Below, piece after piece: positions 48,880-57,564 of a stretch of 64,000 nt of DNA. The notes under the pieces were generated by a model. It made no database searches and was not told the origin of the DNA. It saw only the letters and a program-made list of their open reading frames with translations. This DNA is from Corynebacterium terpenotabidum Y-11. GTDB taxonomy: Bacteria > Actinomycetota > Actinomycetes > Mycobacteriales > Mycobacteriaceae. Both the position numbers and the translations under genes were made by a program. Where the stretch lies: positions 744,001 through 808,000 of the forward strand of contig NC_021663.1 of the NCBI RefSeq assembly GCF_000418365.1, given 5' to 3'. The first letter of the stretch is position 1, and the number at the start of each line of letters is the position of its first letter.

Positions 48880-50000
48880 ATGTCGTCCACCGGAACTCCC
48901 GCGGTCAACTACGGACGGGTCGGTTGGGTGGACGCCGCCAAGGGACTGTGCATCCTCCTCGTCGTCGCCGGTCACGCGATCATCAGCCTCAACGGTCACG
49001 GTTACGCCACCGGCGTCTGGGAGGATATCAACCTCATCATCGGTCCGGTGCGGATGCCGTTGTTCTTCCTGCTCTCCGGCCTGTTCGCCGCCAAGGCGCT
49101 GACCGAGAGCTGGCGGCGCTTCGCTGACCGCCGGATCTGGGTGATGCTCTGGCTCCTCGTACTCTGGGTGCCGATCCGGGAGATCTGGTTGGCCCTCATC
49201 CCGCGCACCACCGTCGGCGCTGGCGTCGGTGACGGCGTCGGCCCCGAGGCCCCCGCCGCAGTCGACCCGGCGAACTGGGTGCCGATGCTGCAGCGTATGG
49301 CCGGGCGGTCCTCGGCCCGCCGTCCTACCTGTGGTTCCTCTACGCGCTGGCCCTGTTCGCCGTGCTGTCGAAGGCGACCCGCCTCGTGCCACCGGTGCTG
49401 CAGATTCTCGCTGCCGGAGCATTGAGCATATGCGTCCCCCTGCTCAACCTCGAGTGGCCCTGGGCGGACATCTGCCACACCTACGTCTTCTACCTGCTGG
49501 GCATGTACGGCGCACCGTGGATCCACCGGCTCGTCCAACGCCGCTCGCTAGTCGTCATCCTCGGATCGACAGCGCTGTACACGGTGGTCGCCCTGCGGAT
49601 CTATTTCACGAACGAGCACTTCAACTTCGGGCTCACCGGGCCGGTGCGGGTCTTCCTCGCCCTGGTCGGCATCGTGGCGGTCATCACCTCCCTCGCTGCG
49701 GTGCAGGACAGCCCGCTGATCCGCCCCCTGACCGCGGTCGGGTCCCGCACCCTGCCCGTGTTCATCCTGCACATCATGGTGCTGGCGACGGTCATCTTCA
49801 TCGCCGACCTCGTCCTCCCCGCGGACCCCGGGCTACCCCTGCAACCGCTGATCCTCGGTGGGGTCGCCGTGGCGCTCTGCCTCGGACTGCACCGGGTGCT
49901 CACCGCCTGCGGCTGCGGCTGGCTGTTCCAGCGTCCGCAGTGGACGCGACAGCGCTACCTCCGGTCGATCAGCTCTCCTCCGGAAACCCAGGGGAGTTGA
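48880..50000 (+). pseudogene. Acyltransferase-3 family membrane protein, frameshifted
   Basis: The N-terminal part (VGWVDAAKGLCILLVVAGHAI, PVRMPLFFLLSGLFAAKAL) is a typical acyltransferase-3 start, with the His in GHAI. The rest (ICHTYVFYLLGMYG... TLPVFILHIMVL) is in another frame. Near 49303-49309 one base seems to be missing: adding one restores AVLGPPSYLWFLYALALF. This is either a true loss of function or a sequencing error in a G-rich run. The ATG has TACTGT 8 nt upstream (48866-48871). Intact it would have about ten membrane helices and acylate a cell-envelope sugar or lipid; the substrate is unknown. Confidence 0.8.
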
Positions 50001-50075
50001 TCCGCACCGCGTCGACGACGGAGGCGGGACTCACCCGGTACGGGCTCGTCCGCGCACGGTGGGCACAGGGCGTAC

Positions 50076-50840
50076 TCAGTCCTGACGGTGGCGCTCCGCC
50101 AACACCTCGGCGAGATCGGCCCGCAGACCGATGATCTCCTTGTGCAGCGCCCGGACCTGCTTGGCGGTGACCCGCTCAGCCCTCTCGTTCTTCTCCGCGA
50201 CCCGCTCGACGATCCAGGAGGACAGGGTGCCGGTGACGGCACCGATGATCGTGATACCGCCGATCATGAGAACGGTCGCGATGATCCGGCCGCGTCCGGT
50301 CACCGGGGCATAGTCGCCGTAGCCGACGGTCGTCATCGTCGAGAACGCCCACCACAGGGACTGACCGAAGGTGTCGATCGTGCCCTGCCCTTCCTCGGCG
50401 TCGAGAACAGCGAGCGCGGCGACGAGCACGGTCAGCGACGCCGACCCCACCGTGTAGGCGATGACCCTGCCCCGCAGCATCGTGCCGGTACTGCGCTGCA
50501 CCAGAGCGATGACCGTGACGAAACGCATCAACCGCAGTGGCCGGAACATGGGCAGAACCACGATCATCAGGTCGAGCAGATGCCGGGTGAACCAACGGGT
50601 CCGGTGCTGGGCGAGGGAGAGTCGGACCAGGTAGTCGACGGCGAAGATCGCCCAGGTCGCCCTGAGGACGATCTCGGCGAACGAGGTGATGCGCGGGTCC
50701 GTCCGGTCGACGATCTCCAGAGCGTAAGCGCCGAAGAAGAGGAGAGCGACACCGAGCAACGGCCATTCGGTGTATCGCTCCCATCGGGCGACGGCCGGGC
50801 CGAAGTCAGGGGAGGGGTGGACGGGCCCGGTGGTGGTCAC
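50076..50840 (-). CDS. Voltage-gated-type potassium channel family protein
   Basis: The 254-residue protein has six membrane helices, with S4-like RPLRLMRFVTVIALVQR and the selectivity filter TMTTVGYGDYAP. These define a Kv-like K+ channel subunit; it forms tetramers. The C-terminus is a coiled-coil region (AEKNERAERVTAKQVRALH). The GTG at 50840 follows GGAG with a 5-nt spacer; further upstream the frame runs into tRNA-Arg. It is convergent with the acyltransferase gene, 75 bp apart, without a clear terminator. Confidence 0.88.
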   Translation of the reverse strand: MTTTGPVHPSPDFGPAVARWERYTEWPLLGVALLFFGAYALEIVDRTDPRITSFAEIVLRATWAIFAVDYLVRLSLAQHRTRWFTRHLLDLMIVVLPMFRPLRLMRFVTVIALVQRSTGTMLRGRVIAYTVGSASLTVLVAALAVLDAEEGQGTIDTFGQSLWWAFSTMTTVGYGDYAPVTGRGRIIATVLMIGGITIIGAVTGTLSSWIVERVAEKNERAERVTAKQVRALHKEIIGLRADLAEVLAERHRQD

Positions 50841-50880
50841 GGCGACTCCGGAAGGTCGGGTGGTGGTGTGGGTGAAGCGG

Positions 50881-50954
50881 TGCCCCTGGCAGGATTCGAA
50901 CCCGCGACCAGCCGGGTAGAAACCGGATGCTCTCATCCACTGAGCTACAGAGGC
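50881..50954 (-). tRNA. tRNA-Arg (anticodon TCT)
   Basis: On the minus strand acceptor arms GCCTCTG and CAGGGGC pair (one G-U), with discriminator A. The anticodon arm is CCGGT-TTCTAC-CCGG, giving TCT. The T-arm has CGGGTTCGAATCCTG. CCA is not encoded (CCG follows). Confidence 0.93.
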
Positions 50955-51065
50955 GTGCGCTGCAATCAGCGGCGCGAGACGACATATTAGTCGACTGCCC
51001 CCGCGATCAGCGAAGCGCCGTCGGCGAATCGGATTCAACAGATGGCGCTAGTAATGTCGGGGTTC

Positions 51066-53222
51066 ATGTCCGACACCTTGTCGTCCACGCCGTCGTCCAC
51101 GTCGTCGTCATCCGGAACACGCACCGACCGCCGCATCGGAAGCCCGGTAGGTCTCTACCTCGGCGCCACCGTCCTCGCCGGTATCGTCGCCGCCGTGATC
51201 GGGGCGGCGTTCCTCGGTCAGTCGCTGGACGCGCTCGGTATCCCCGACCCCGGCCCCGCCACGTCCTGGGGGGTGCCCCTGGTCCGCGGCGCCGGCACCG
51301 TCCTGGCCTGTATCGGTATCGGTGGCTTTCTCATGAGTGCGCTCGGCGCCCCGCCGCGGGCAGACGGCTACCTTGACGTCGACGGCTTCCGCGCCGCCCG
51401 CACCGGCACCTGGGCGATGGTCGGCTGGGCGGTGTGCTCCCTGCTGCTCATCCCGCTGTACCTCTCCGATGTCTCCGGCGCACACCTGTCCGAGACCCTG
51501 CAGCCCGACATGTGGGGCACCGCGATCTCCCAGGTCTCCACCGCCGGTGCGATGCGCTGGATCGCGATCATCGCCGGGCTGACCGCCGCGCTGTCGCTGC
51601 TGACGCGCAAGTGGATCTGGCAGCCCGTCTTCCTCGCCGGAGCCGTCGCGTCCCTGATCCCGATCGCCCTGGAGGGGCACTCGGCGTCCGGCGGTGACCA
51701 CGACTACGGCGTGAACTCCCTGCTGTGGCACGTCATCCTCGGCGCCCTGTGGATCGGCGGACTTGCCGCCCTGGTCGCCCACGCCGCCCGCCGCGGCCCA
51801 CACCTGCCCGAACTGGTGCGCCGCTACTCCTGGCTGGCGATGATCTGCATCATCGGCATGACCATCTCCGGCGTCATCAATGCGGCGATCCGGCTGTCGT
51901 TCTCCGAGTGGTTCACCACCGACTATGGACGCGTCATCGTCCTCAAGGTCGTGCTCACTGCCGTCCTCGCCGGGTTCGGGTGGCTGCACCGGCGACGCAC
52001 CATCCCGCAGCTGGCGGAGCCGGACCAGAGCAGTGCCTGGTGGAAGCGTCCCTTCGTCCGCTTCGCCATCGTCGAGGTCCTGGTCATGGCGGCGACGGTG
52101 GGTGTGGCCGTGTCCCTGTCCCGTATCCCGCCGCCGGTGACCTTCACCGCCGACATCTCTCCGGCGGAGCTGGTCCTCGGCTTCGACCTCACCGAACCGT
52201 TCACCCTCGGCACTGCTCTGACGACCTGGCGTTTCGACCTGATCTTCGGCACTGGCGCCCTGTTGCTGCAGGCGGTGTACATGTGGGCCTGGCTGCGGCT
52301 GCGTCATCGCGGGGTGGAGTGGCCGGTCAGCCGTGTCATCTGGTGGACATTCGGCAACCTCGCCCTGCTGTTCGCCACGTCCTCCGGCCTCGGCCTGTAC
52401 TCCATGGCGATGTTCGCCCCCCACATGCTGCAGCACATGATGCTCACCATGCTCATCCCGGTGTTCTGGGTTCTCGGTGGCCCGATGACGCTGCTGCTCC
52501 GCGCCCTGCCGCCGGCCGGCCGGGACGGTATTCCGGGGCCCCGCGAATGGCTCGTCGTGTTCATCAACAACCCGGTCTCCCGGTTCCTCACCAACCCGGT
52601 CGTCGCCGCCGTGCAGTTCGTCATCGGTTTCTACGCCCTGTACCTCTCCGATCTGTTCAGTGCGATGGCGTCGGACCATTTCGGCCATGTGTTCATGAAC
52701 GTCCACTTCCTCATCTCCGGCTACCTGTTCTACTGGGTCGCCATCGGAGTGGACGCCGCACCGCGCCAGCTCAGTCCGTTCATGAAGTTGCTGATGACAC
52801 TCTCTGCGATGGCCTTTCACGCCTGGTTCGGTATCGCGATGATGCAGATGTCCGAACCGCTGGCGGAGAGTTACTATCTGTCGCTGCAGCTGCCGTTCCC
52901 GGTGGATCTCATGGAGCAGCAGCACACCGGCGGTGCGATCGCCTGGGGGCTGTCGGAGATCCCGCTGGTGCTGGTCAGCACGATGCACGCGGTCCAGTGG
53001 GCGAAACAGGACAAGCGGGAGCAGAAGCGCTTCGACCGGAAGGCCGAGCGTGACGGGGACGCCGAGCTTGAGGCCTACAACGCGATGCTCGCGGGGCTCC
53101 GCGACGGGCGGGACGCCTCCCAGGAGGAGTACTACGGCGCGGACTATCAGGAGGATGAGGTCCAGGGCATGCTGCACTCCGATGAGGCGAAACGGGCACA
53201 CCGCCGCAACCACCGGGAGTAG
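51066..53222 (+). CDS. CopD-CtaG fusion: copper transport / cytochrome c oxidase assembly protein
   Basis: The 718-residue membrane protein joins two families. The N-terminal part holds a CopD-like copper-transport domain (NSLLWHVILGALWIGGLAALV, with conserved His) and the C-terminal part a CtaG (caa3-type) assembly domain (MAMFAPHMLQHMMLTMLIPVFW, FYALYLSDLF... SDHFGHVFMNVHFLISGYLFYW). The Met/His-rich helices suit Cu+ handling for CuB insertion into ctaD (5215). ATG 51066 has TAATGT 8 nt upstream (51052-51057); an ATG at 51042 overlaps this region. A long charged C-terminus is cytoplasmic. Confidence 0.9.
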   Translation: MSDTLSSTPSSTSSSSGTRTDRRIGSPVGLYLGATVLAGIVAAVIGAAFLGQSLDALGIPDPGPATSWGVPLVRGAGTVLACIGIGGFLMSALGAPPRADGYLDVDGFRAARTGTWAMVGWAVCSLLLIPLYLSDVSGAHLSETLQPDMWGTAISQVSTAGAMRWIAIIAGLTAALSLLTRKWIWQPVFLAGAVASLIPIALEGHSASGGDHDYGVNSLLWHVILGALWIGGLAALVAHAARRGPHLPELVRRYSWLAMICIIGMTISGVINAAIRLSFSEWFTTDYGRVIVLKVVLTAVLAGFGWLHRRRTIPQLAEPDQSSAWWKRPFVRFAIVEVLVMAATVGVAVSLSRIPPPVTFTADISPAELVLGFDLTEPFTLGTALTTWRFDLIFGTGALLLQAVYMWAWLRLRHRGVEWPVSRVIWWTFGNLALLFATSSGLGLYSMAMFAPHMLQHMMLTMLIPVFWVLGGPMTLLLRALPPAGRDGIPGPREWLVVFINNPVSRFLTNPVVAAVQFVIGFYALYLSDLFSAMASDHFGHVFMNVHFLISGYLFYWVAIGVDAAPRQLSPFMKLLMTLSAMAFHAWFGIAMMQMSEPLAESYYLSLQLPFPVDLMEQQHTGGAIAWGLSEIPLVLVSTMHAVQWAKQDKREQKRFDRKAERDGDAELEAYNAMLAGLRDGRDASQEEYYGADYQEDEVQGMLHSDEAKRAHRRNHRE

Positions 53223-53249
53223 CGGGCGTTTCGCCAGGTCACAGGGGGG

Positions 53250-53289
53250 TGTGGATAACTCGGTGCCGGTTCGGGCAGAGTTGTCCACA
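53250..53289. promoter_or_regulatory. Two DnaA-box-like 9-mers upstream of the SSB paralogue
   Basis: TGTGGATAA (53250-53258) is a perfect DnaA box on the minus strand (TTATCCACA), and TTGTCCACA (53281-53289) is a one-mismatch box on the plus strand, with starts 31 bp apart in inverted orientation. They lie 28 bp after ctaG and 116 bp before the SSB start. They could give DnaA control of the SSB gene. Confidence 0.55.
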
Positions 53290-53404
53290 GGTCCGGGGGT
53301 CGTCGTTGACGGATGTCAAGTTTGCCGCGATGATCACTGCACCTCGGGGGAGAGGAGGAGGGGACCGACCCCACCGGCCGCCCGGGGGGAAGAAGGTAGC
53401 GACC

Positions 53405-54073
53405 ATGGCTGTACAGCAGATGTCCGTGACGATGACCGGTTTCGCGGCGTCCAACCCGTCCCGGAGTGACGCCGTGCCGAATCTCACGACATTCCGGATG
53501 GCGTCAACGCCCAGCTGGAAGGACAACGGTGTGTGGAAGGATGGGGGGACGCTGTTCATCGAGGTCCAGTGTTGGGGGCGCCTCGCCGACCACGTTCTGC
53601 CGAGCGTGGTGAAGGGGGCGCCGCTGGTCATCGCAGGGCGGATGACGTCCTACACCTATGTTCCGGGCGAGGAGAACTGTCGCAGGAACCGGGACGGGGA
53701 TCCCGTCCCTGAGACGGTCTGGCGGCTCACCGCCTCCAATGTCGGCCTGGACCTCAGTCACTCTCCGTCGACCTGGTCACTGAAGGACAGGCCCCGCAAG
53801 GCGGACCGGGAGGGGGACCAGGACGGACAGGAACGGGCGCGGGAGGCGCTGGAGGCCGCCGGCTACGGAAGCTACGGGGGCAGTTTCACCTCGGACGGTG
53901 CCGACACCGATTTGGCGCCGGGGGCTGACAGTGCCGAGGTCGGCGGCGGGAACGGCGCCGAGGTCGGCGGCGGGAGCGGCAGTGGGTCCGGGGGCGGGTC
54001 CGGCCCGGAAGGTCAGGATGCGCCGGGCGAGCAGCAGTACGCGGCCACCGGAGGGGAGAGCACTCCGTTCTGA
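53405..54073 (+). CDS. Single-stranded DNA-binding protein paralogue (Rv2478c-like)
   Basis: This 222-residue OB-fold protein begins MAVQQMSVTMTGFAA and has SDAVPNLTTFRMAS, FIEVQCWGRLADHV and LPSVVKGAPLVIAGRM, all SSB-like. Its C-terminal half is a Gly/Asp/Glu-rich tail, but the tip is GGESTPF rather than the acidic DDDIPF of housekeeping SSB, so partner binding may differ. It corresponds to the SSB-like Rv2478c beside ettA. The ATG follows GAAGAAGG by 8 nt. It is probably a second, non-replicative SSB, perhaps for repair or recombination. Confidence 0.88.
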   Translation: MAVQQMSVTMTGFAASNPSRSDAVPNLTTFRMASTPSWKDNGVWKDGGTLFIEVQCWGRLADHVLPSVVKGAPLVIAGRMTSYTYVPGEENCRRNRDGDPVPETVWRLTASNVGLDLSHSPSTWSLKDRPRKADREGDQDGQERAREALEAAGYGSYGGSFTSDGADTDLAPGADSAEVGGGNGAEVGGGSGSGSGGGSGPEGQDAPGEQQYAATGGESTPF

Positions 54074-54190
54074 GCTGGGGGAGCAGGTTCTTGCGGAGCT
54101 CTCCACCGAGCCGCTTCGGTCAGCTCGGGGCAGGTACGGGGGAATTACGGGGCAGTCCAGCGCAGCTCGGGGCCGTTATGGGGCGGTCCG

Positions 54191-54220
54191 GGGCCTATCC
54201 GGGCCTATCCGGGCCTATCC
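54191..54220. repeat. Three tandem copies of GGGCCTATCC
   Basis: Three exact 10-bp units abut palindrome B1 at 54221. They lie in the 404-bp gap between the SSB gene and nuclease-like gene B. No other gene is present in the gap. Confidence 0.8.
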
Positions 54221-54294
54221 GGGGCCGAAATCGAGCAGGGAATCGCTGAGTTCCCCAACTCGCCGGGGTTGTGCTCGATTCCGGCCCTTCGCAC
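54221..54294. repeat. Palindrome B1, 74-bp element 5' of nuclease-like gene B
   Basis: This 74-bp sequence is repeated exactly at 55574-55647. Outer arms GGCCGAAATCGAGCA (54223-54237) and TGCTCGATTCCGGCC (54272-54286) pair with one mismatch. Inside are two short hairpins, GGGAA/TTCCC and CAAC/GTTG, so one strand could fold as a three-way junction. The two copies bracket the gene at 54478-55428. Confidence 0.9.
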
Positions 54295-54295
54295 T

Positions 54296-54365
54296 GACAG
54301 TTACGCGCCGACAGATACGCGCCGGCAGATACGCGCCGACAGATACGCGCCGACAGATACGCGCC
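54296..54365. repeat. Five tandem 14-bp repeats beside palindrome B1
   Basis: The unit GACAGATACGCGCC is repeated five times with one or two changes in copies one and three. It starts 2 bp after B1. It is a simple tandem repeat, not a CRISPR, because there are no spacers. Confidence 0.9.
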
Positions 54366-54477
54366 GGGGTGCCGGGACGCAATCGGGTCCTCGGCTCGTC
54401 GGGACACGCGGAGAGACCGGGCGGAGAGACCGCGCAGAGGGACAGGAGACAGCAAGGTGCCACGGAAGGGACAACAC

Positions 54478-55428
54478 ATGGACGCGGCTGCGGCGGAGAT
54501 GTCGCCCGCACCGCGCCGAGATGAGGGGCAGCGGCTCCGGTCAGTCAGTGACCTGCTCACGACGATGACGCGCAAGCAACTGCGCGTCGCTGTGCAAGCA
54601 GGTCGTCTTCACCGGGTGGTGAGGGGTGTGTACAGCACCGGAGAACCTGATGACATGACCATGCTCCGGGCGCTGCATGACCACCGTGGACTGGTGTTCA
54701 CCGGGCACACTGCCATGGGACTCCACGACAACACCCCCGTGGAATGGCCAGTCTCCGCCCGGCACGACGGGCCGGGACGCCGGACGCGGCAGGCCGTCAT
54801 CCGGTCCGGAGTGCCATCCAACCTAAGGAAAGTTCATGGACTGACCGTGGTGTCACCGCTTCAGGCCGTCGTGGACGCTGATCGACCCGATGACGAGTTG
54901 AAGGATTTCCTTACCCGGATGTACCGCGGGCACCGGATCGGAGCGGAACTCGAGAAGGATGTCGCCGCCCTCGTGAACGCCAGGGGTAGGGCCTGCCTGC
55001 TTCTTGCCGGGACTCCGACGGGGACGGCGAGCAGACTTGAACAGGACGCATTCATGATCGTCCGGGAGGCGCTCGACGGGCTCCCGGTCAGCGTCCTCAC
55101 CAACCAGATTGTCGGGAACTACTGCTATGACCTGGTGATCCCGGAAGCGAGACTCGCGATCGAGATCGACAGCTACATGTTCCACGCCGGGGGCGGGGTC
55201 GGGACCACGGTGGGGAGCTTCGTCAAGGACGCATGGAAAGGCAACGAGATCGCGCATCTGGACTGGCTGTGCCTGCGCTACACCAACTACTGCATCGCTG
55301 AAGCCCCGGACCTGGTCGGGCGCGACGTGCGGCGCCATGTCGAGGTGAGACGGCGTCGTCAGGGGGTCGCACTCCCACCCGCAATCGAGGACCCGATCTG
55401 GGTGCGGCACCCGGCCGGCAACAGGTGA
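54478..55428 (+). CDS. AbiEi-N/DUF559-type nuclease-fold protein B
   Basis: The product (316 residues from ATG 54478, or 323 from GTG 54457; each has a plausible ribosome binding site) has an N-terminal winged-helix-like region (MTRKQLRVAVQAGRLHRVVRG), VYSTGEPDD, GLTVVSPLQAVVDADRP, and a C-terminal Vsr-like nuclease core with YDLVIPEARLAIEIDSYMFH, where Asp and Glu-x-Asp could form the metal site. This architecture occurs in many actinobacterial proteins annotated with the AbiEi antitoxin N-domain; activity is not established. It is bracketed by identical palindromes B1 and B2. No toxin-like partner gene is adjacent. Confidence 0.75.
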   Translation: MDAAAAEMSPAPRRDEGQRLRSVSDLLTTMTRKQLRVAVQAGRLHRVVRGVYSTGEPDDMTMLRALHDHRGLVFTGHTAMGLHDNTPVEWPVSARHDGPGRRTRQAVIRSGVPSNLRKVHGLTVVSPLQAVVDADRPDDELKDFLTRMYRGHRIGAELEKDVAALVNARGRACLLLAGTPTGTASRLEQDAFMIVREALDGLPVSVLTNQIVGNYCYDLVIPEARLAIEIDSYMFHAGGGVGTTVGSFVKDAWKGNEIAHLDWLCLRYTNYCIAEAPDLVGRDVRRHVEVRRRRQGVALPPAIEDPIWVRHPAGNR

Positions 55429-55516
55429 CGGTCAGGGGAGGTGCAGGGGCGGACGGTTCCTGGGCACCTCTCCTGGCATCTCCCCGCCGGGTCGTTCCCG
55501 GGTTTCTGTGCGTCTG

Positions 55517-55564
55517 TACCTCCGTACCTCCGTACCTCCGTACCTCCGTGCCTCCGTGCGTCCG
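55517..55564. repeat. Six tandem 8-bp repeats beside palindrome B2
   Basis: TACCTCCG is repeated four times exactly and twice with changes (TGCCTCCG, TGCGTCCG). It ends 9 bp before B2. Like B1, B2 thus has a short tandem array on its gene-facing side. Confidence 0.85.
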
Positions 55565-55573
55565 AGTCGGCAA

Positions 55574-55647
55574 GGGGCCGAAATCGAGCAGGGAATCGCT
55601 GAGTTCCCCAACTCGCCGGGGTTGTGCTCGATTCCGGCCCTTCGCAC
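55574..55647. repeat. Palindrome B2, 74-bp element 3' of nuclease-like gene B
   Basis: It is identical to B1 (54221-54294) over 74 bp, in direct orientation, starts 1,353 bp apart; flanks beyond the 74 bp differ. It has the same three-way-junction potential. The remaining gap to ettA (to 55856) holds no other gene. Confidence 0.9.
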
Positions 55648-55856
55648 GGGCAGGGACGCACCGGGCCGTGGGTACGTATCGGGACGCTGGGGCATCGGGA
55701 CGCAGGGGACCCCGGCACGCACCGGGACGACGGGTGCCGACGAGCGGGACGCGGGCGCCGGTCGAGCGCCCGGCAGGGCCTCTTCCCTCATGTCCTGTAG
55801 GGTGAAGGGCTGACTGCAAAACACCCACCACGCTTGAACACACTTGAAGGGGAGCA

Positions 55857-57527
55857 ATGGGCGAGTTCATCTACACGATGAAGAACGTGCGGAGGGCGCA
55901 CGGTGACAAGGTTGTCCTGGACAACGTCACCATGAGCTTCTACCCGGGAGCGAAGATCGGCGTCGTCGGACCCAACGGCGCCGGCAAGTCCTCCCTGCTC
56001 AAGATCATGGCAGGCATCGACCACCCGTCCAACGGCGAGGCATTCCTCGACCCGGGTGCCACCGTCGGCATCCTGCTCCAGGAGCCGCCGCTCAACGAGG
56101 AGAAGACCGTCCGCGGGAACGTGGAAGAGGGTCTTGGTGAGATCATGGACGTCAAGAAGCGGTACGAGGAGATCGCCGAAGAAATGGCGACCAACTACAC
56201 CGATGAGCTCATGGAGGAAATGACCGTCCTCCAGGAGAAGATCGACGCCGCGGACGCCTGGGAGCTGGACTCCAAGATCGAGCAGGCGATGGACGCCCTG
56301 CGCTGCCCGCCGTCGGATGAGCAGGTCACCCACCTGTCCGGTGGTGAGCGTCGCCGTGTGGCCATGGCGAAGCTGCTGCTCAGTGAGCCGGACCTGCTGC
56401 TCCTCGACGAGCCGACCAACCACCTGGACGCGGAGAGCGTCCTGTGGCTGGAGAACCACCTGAAGAACTACAAGGGTGCCGTCCTCGCCGTCACCCACGA
56501 CCGCTACTTCCTGGACCATGTCGCCCAGTGGATCTGTGAGGTCGACCGCGGCAAGCTCTTCCCCTACGAGGGCAACTACTCCACCTACCTGGAGACCAAG
56601 GCACAGCGTCTCGAGGTTGCGGGCAAGAAGGACCAGAAGCTGCAGAAGCGGCTCAAGGAGGAGCTGGCCTGGGTTCGTTCCGGCGCCAAGGCCCGTCAGG
56701 CGAAGAACAAGGCACGTCTGCAGCGCTACGAGGAGATGGCCGCCGAGGCCGAGCAGTACAAGAAGCTCGACTTCGAGGAGATCCAGATCCCGACCCCGCC
56801 GCGCCTGGGCAACCAGGTCGTGGACGTCAAGAACCTCACCAAGGGCTTCGACGGTCGCGTCCTCATCAAGGATCTGTCGTTCACGCTGCCGCGCAACGGC
56901 ATCGTCGGCGTCATCGGCCCGAACGGTGTCGGTAAGTCGACGCTGTTCAAGACCATCGTCGGTCTGGAGCAGCCGGACGACGGCGAGGTGCAGGTCGGCA
57001 AGACCGTGCAGCTGAGCTACGTCGACCAGAACCGCGAGAATATCGACCCGGAGAAGACCGTGTGGGAGGTCGTCTCCGACGGCCTGGACTACATCATCGT
57101 CGGCCAGAACGAGATGCCTTCGCGGGCGTACCTCTCGGCTTTCGGGTTCAAGGGTGCTGACCAGCAGAAGCCGTCGAAGGTGCTCTCCGGTGGTGAGCGC
57201 AACCGGTTGAACCTCGCGCTGACGCTGAAGCAGGGCGGCAACCTGATCCTGCTCGATGAGCCGACCAACGACCTTGACGTCGAGACCCTCGGTTCGCTGG
57301 AGAACGCCCTGCAGAAGTTCCCGGGCTGTGCCGTGGTCATCTCCCACGACCGGTGGTTCCTGGACCGGACCTGTACCCACATTCTCGCGTGGGAGGGCAA
57401 CATCGCCGAAGGTCAGTGGTTCTGGTTCGAGGGCAACTTCGAGGACTACGAGAAGAACAAGGTCGAGCGGCTCGGTGCGGATGCCGCCCGACCTGCACGG
57501 GTAACGCATCGTCGTCTCTCCCGTTAG
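55857..57527 (+). CDS. ettA: Energy-dependent translational throttle protein EttA (ABC-F)
   Basis: EttA binds the ribosomal E site and gates the first peptide bond according to ATP/ADP ratio. The 556-residue soluble protein has two ABC domains: Walker A GPNGAGKSS and GPNGVGKST, signatures HLSGGERRRV and LSGGERNRL, and Walker B LLLLDEPTNHLD and LILLDEPTNDLD. The 'arm' insert is present near residues 90-130, and the P-site interaction linker near 240-300 (AKARQAKNKARLQRYEE). ATG 55857 follows AAGGGGAG. It corresponds to Rv2477c, and it is followed by the thioesterase gene 38 bp later. Confidence 0.96.
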   Translation: MGEFIYTMKNVRRAHGDKVVLDNVTMSFYPGAKIGVVGPNGAGKSSLLKIMAGIDHPSNGEAFLDPGATVGILLQEPPLNEEKTVRGNVEEGLGEIMDVKKRYEEIAEEMATNYTDELMEEMTVLQEKIDAADAWELDSKIEQAMDALRCPPSDEQVTHLSGGERRRVAMAKLLLSEPDLLLLDEPTNHLDAESVLWLENHLKNYKGAVLAVTHDRYFLDHVAQWICEVDRGKLFPYEGNYSTYLETKAQRLEVAGKKDQKLQKRLKEELAWVRSGAKARQAKNKARLQRYEEMAAEAEQYKKLDFEEIQIPTPPRLGNQVVDVKNLTKGFDGRVLIKDLSFTLPRNGIVGVIGPNGVGKSTLFKTIVGLEQPDDGEVQVGKTVQLSYVDQNRENIDPEKTVWEVVSDGLDYIIVGQNEMPSRAYLSAFGFKGADQQKPSKVLSGGERNRLNLALTLKQGGNLILLDEPTNDLDVETLGSLENALQKFPGCAVVISHDRWFLDRTCTHILAWEGNIAEGQWFWFEGNFEDYEKNKVERLGADAARPARVTHRRLSR

Positions 57528-57564
57528 ACTGTTTGTATAAGCAAAGCAGCAGCAAGGAGTTTGC

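Noticed and set aside
53250..53289. Replication origin suggested by two DnaA boxes.
   Set aside because: There are only two boxes, no AT-rich unwinding region, and no dnaA or dnaN genes here.
54296..54365. Regular 14-bp repeats that might suggest a CRISPR array.
   Set aside because: The units are contiguous with no spacers, and no cas genes are present in the window.
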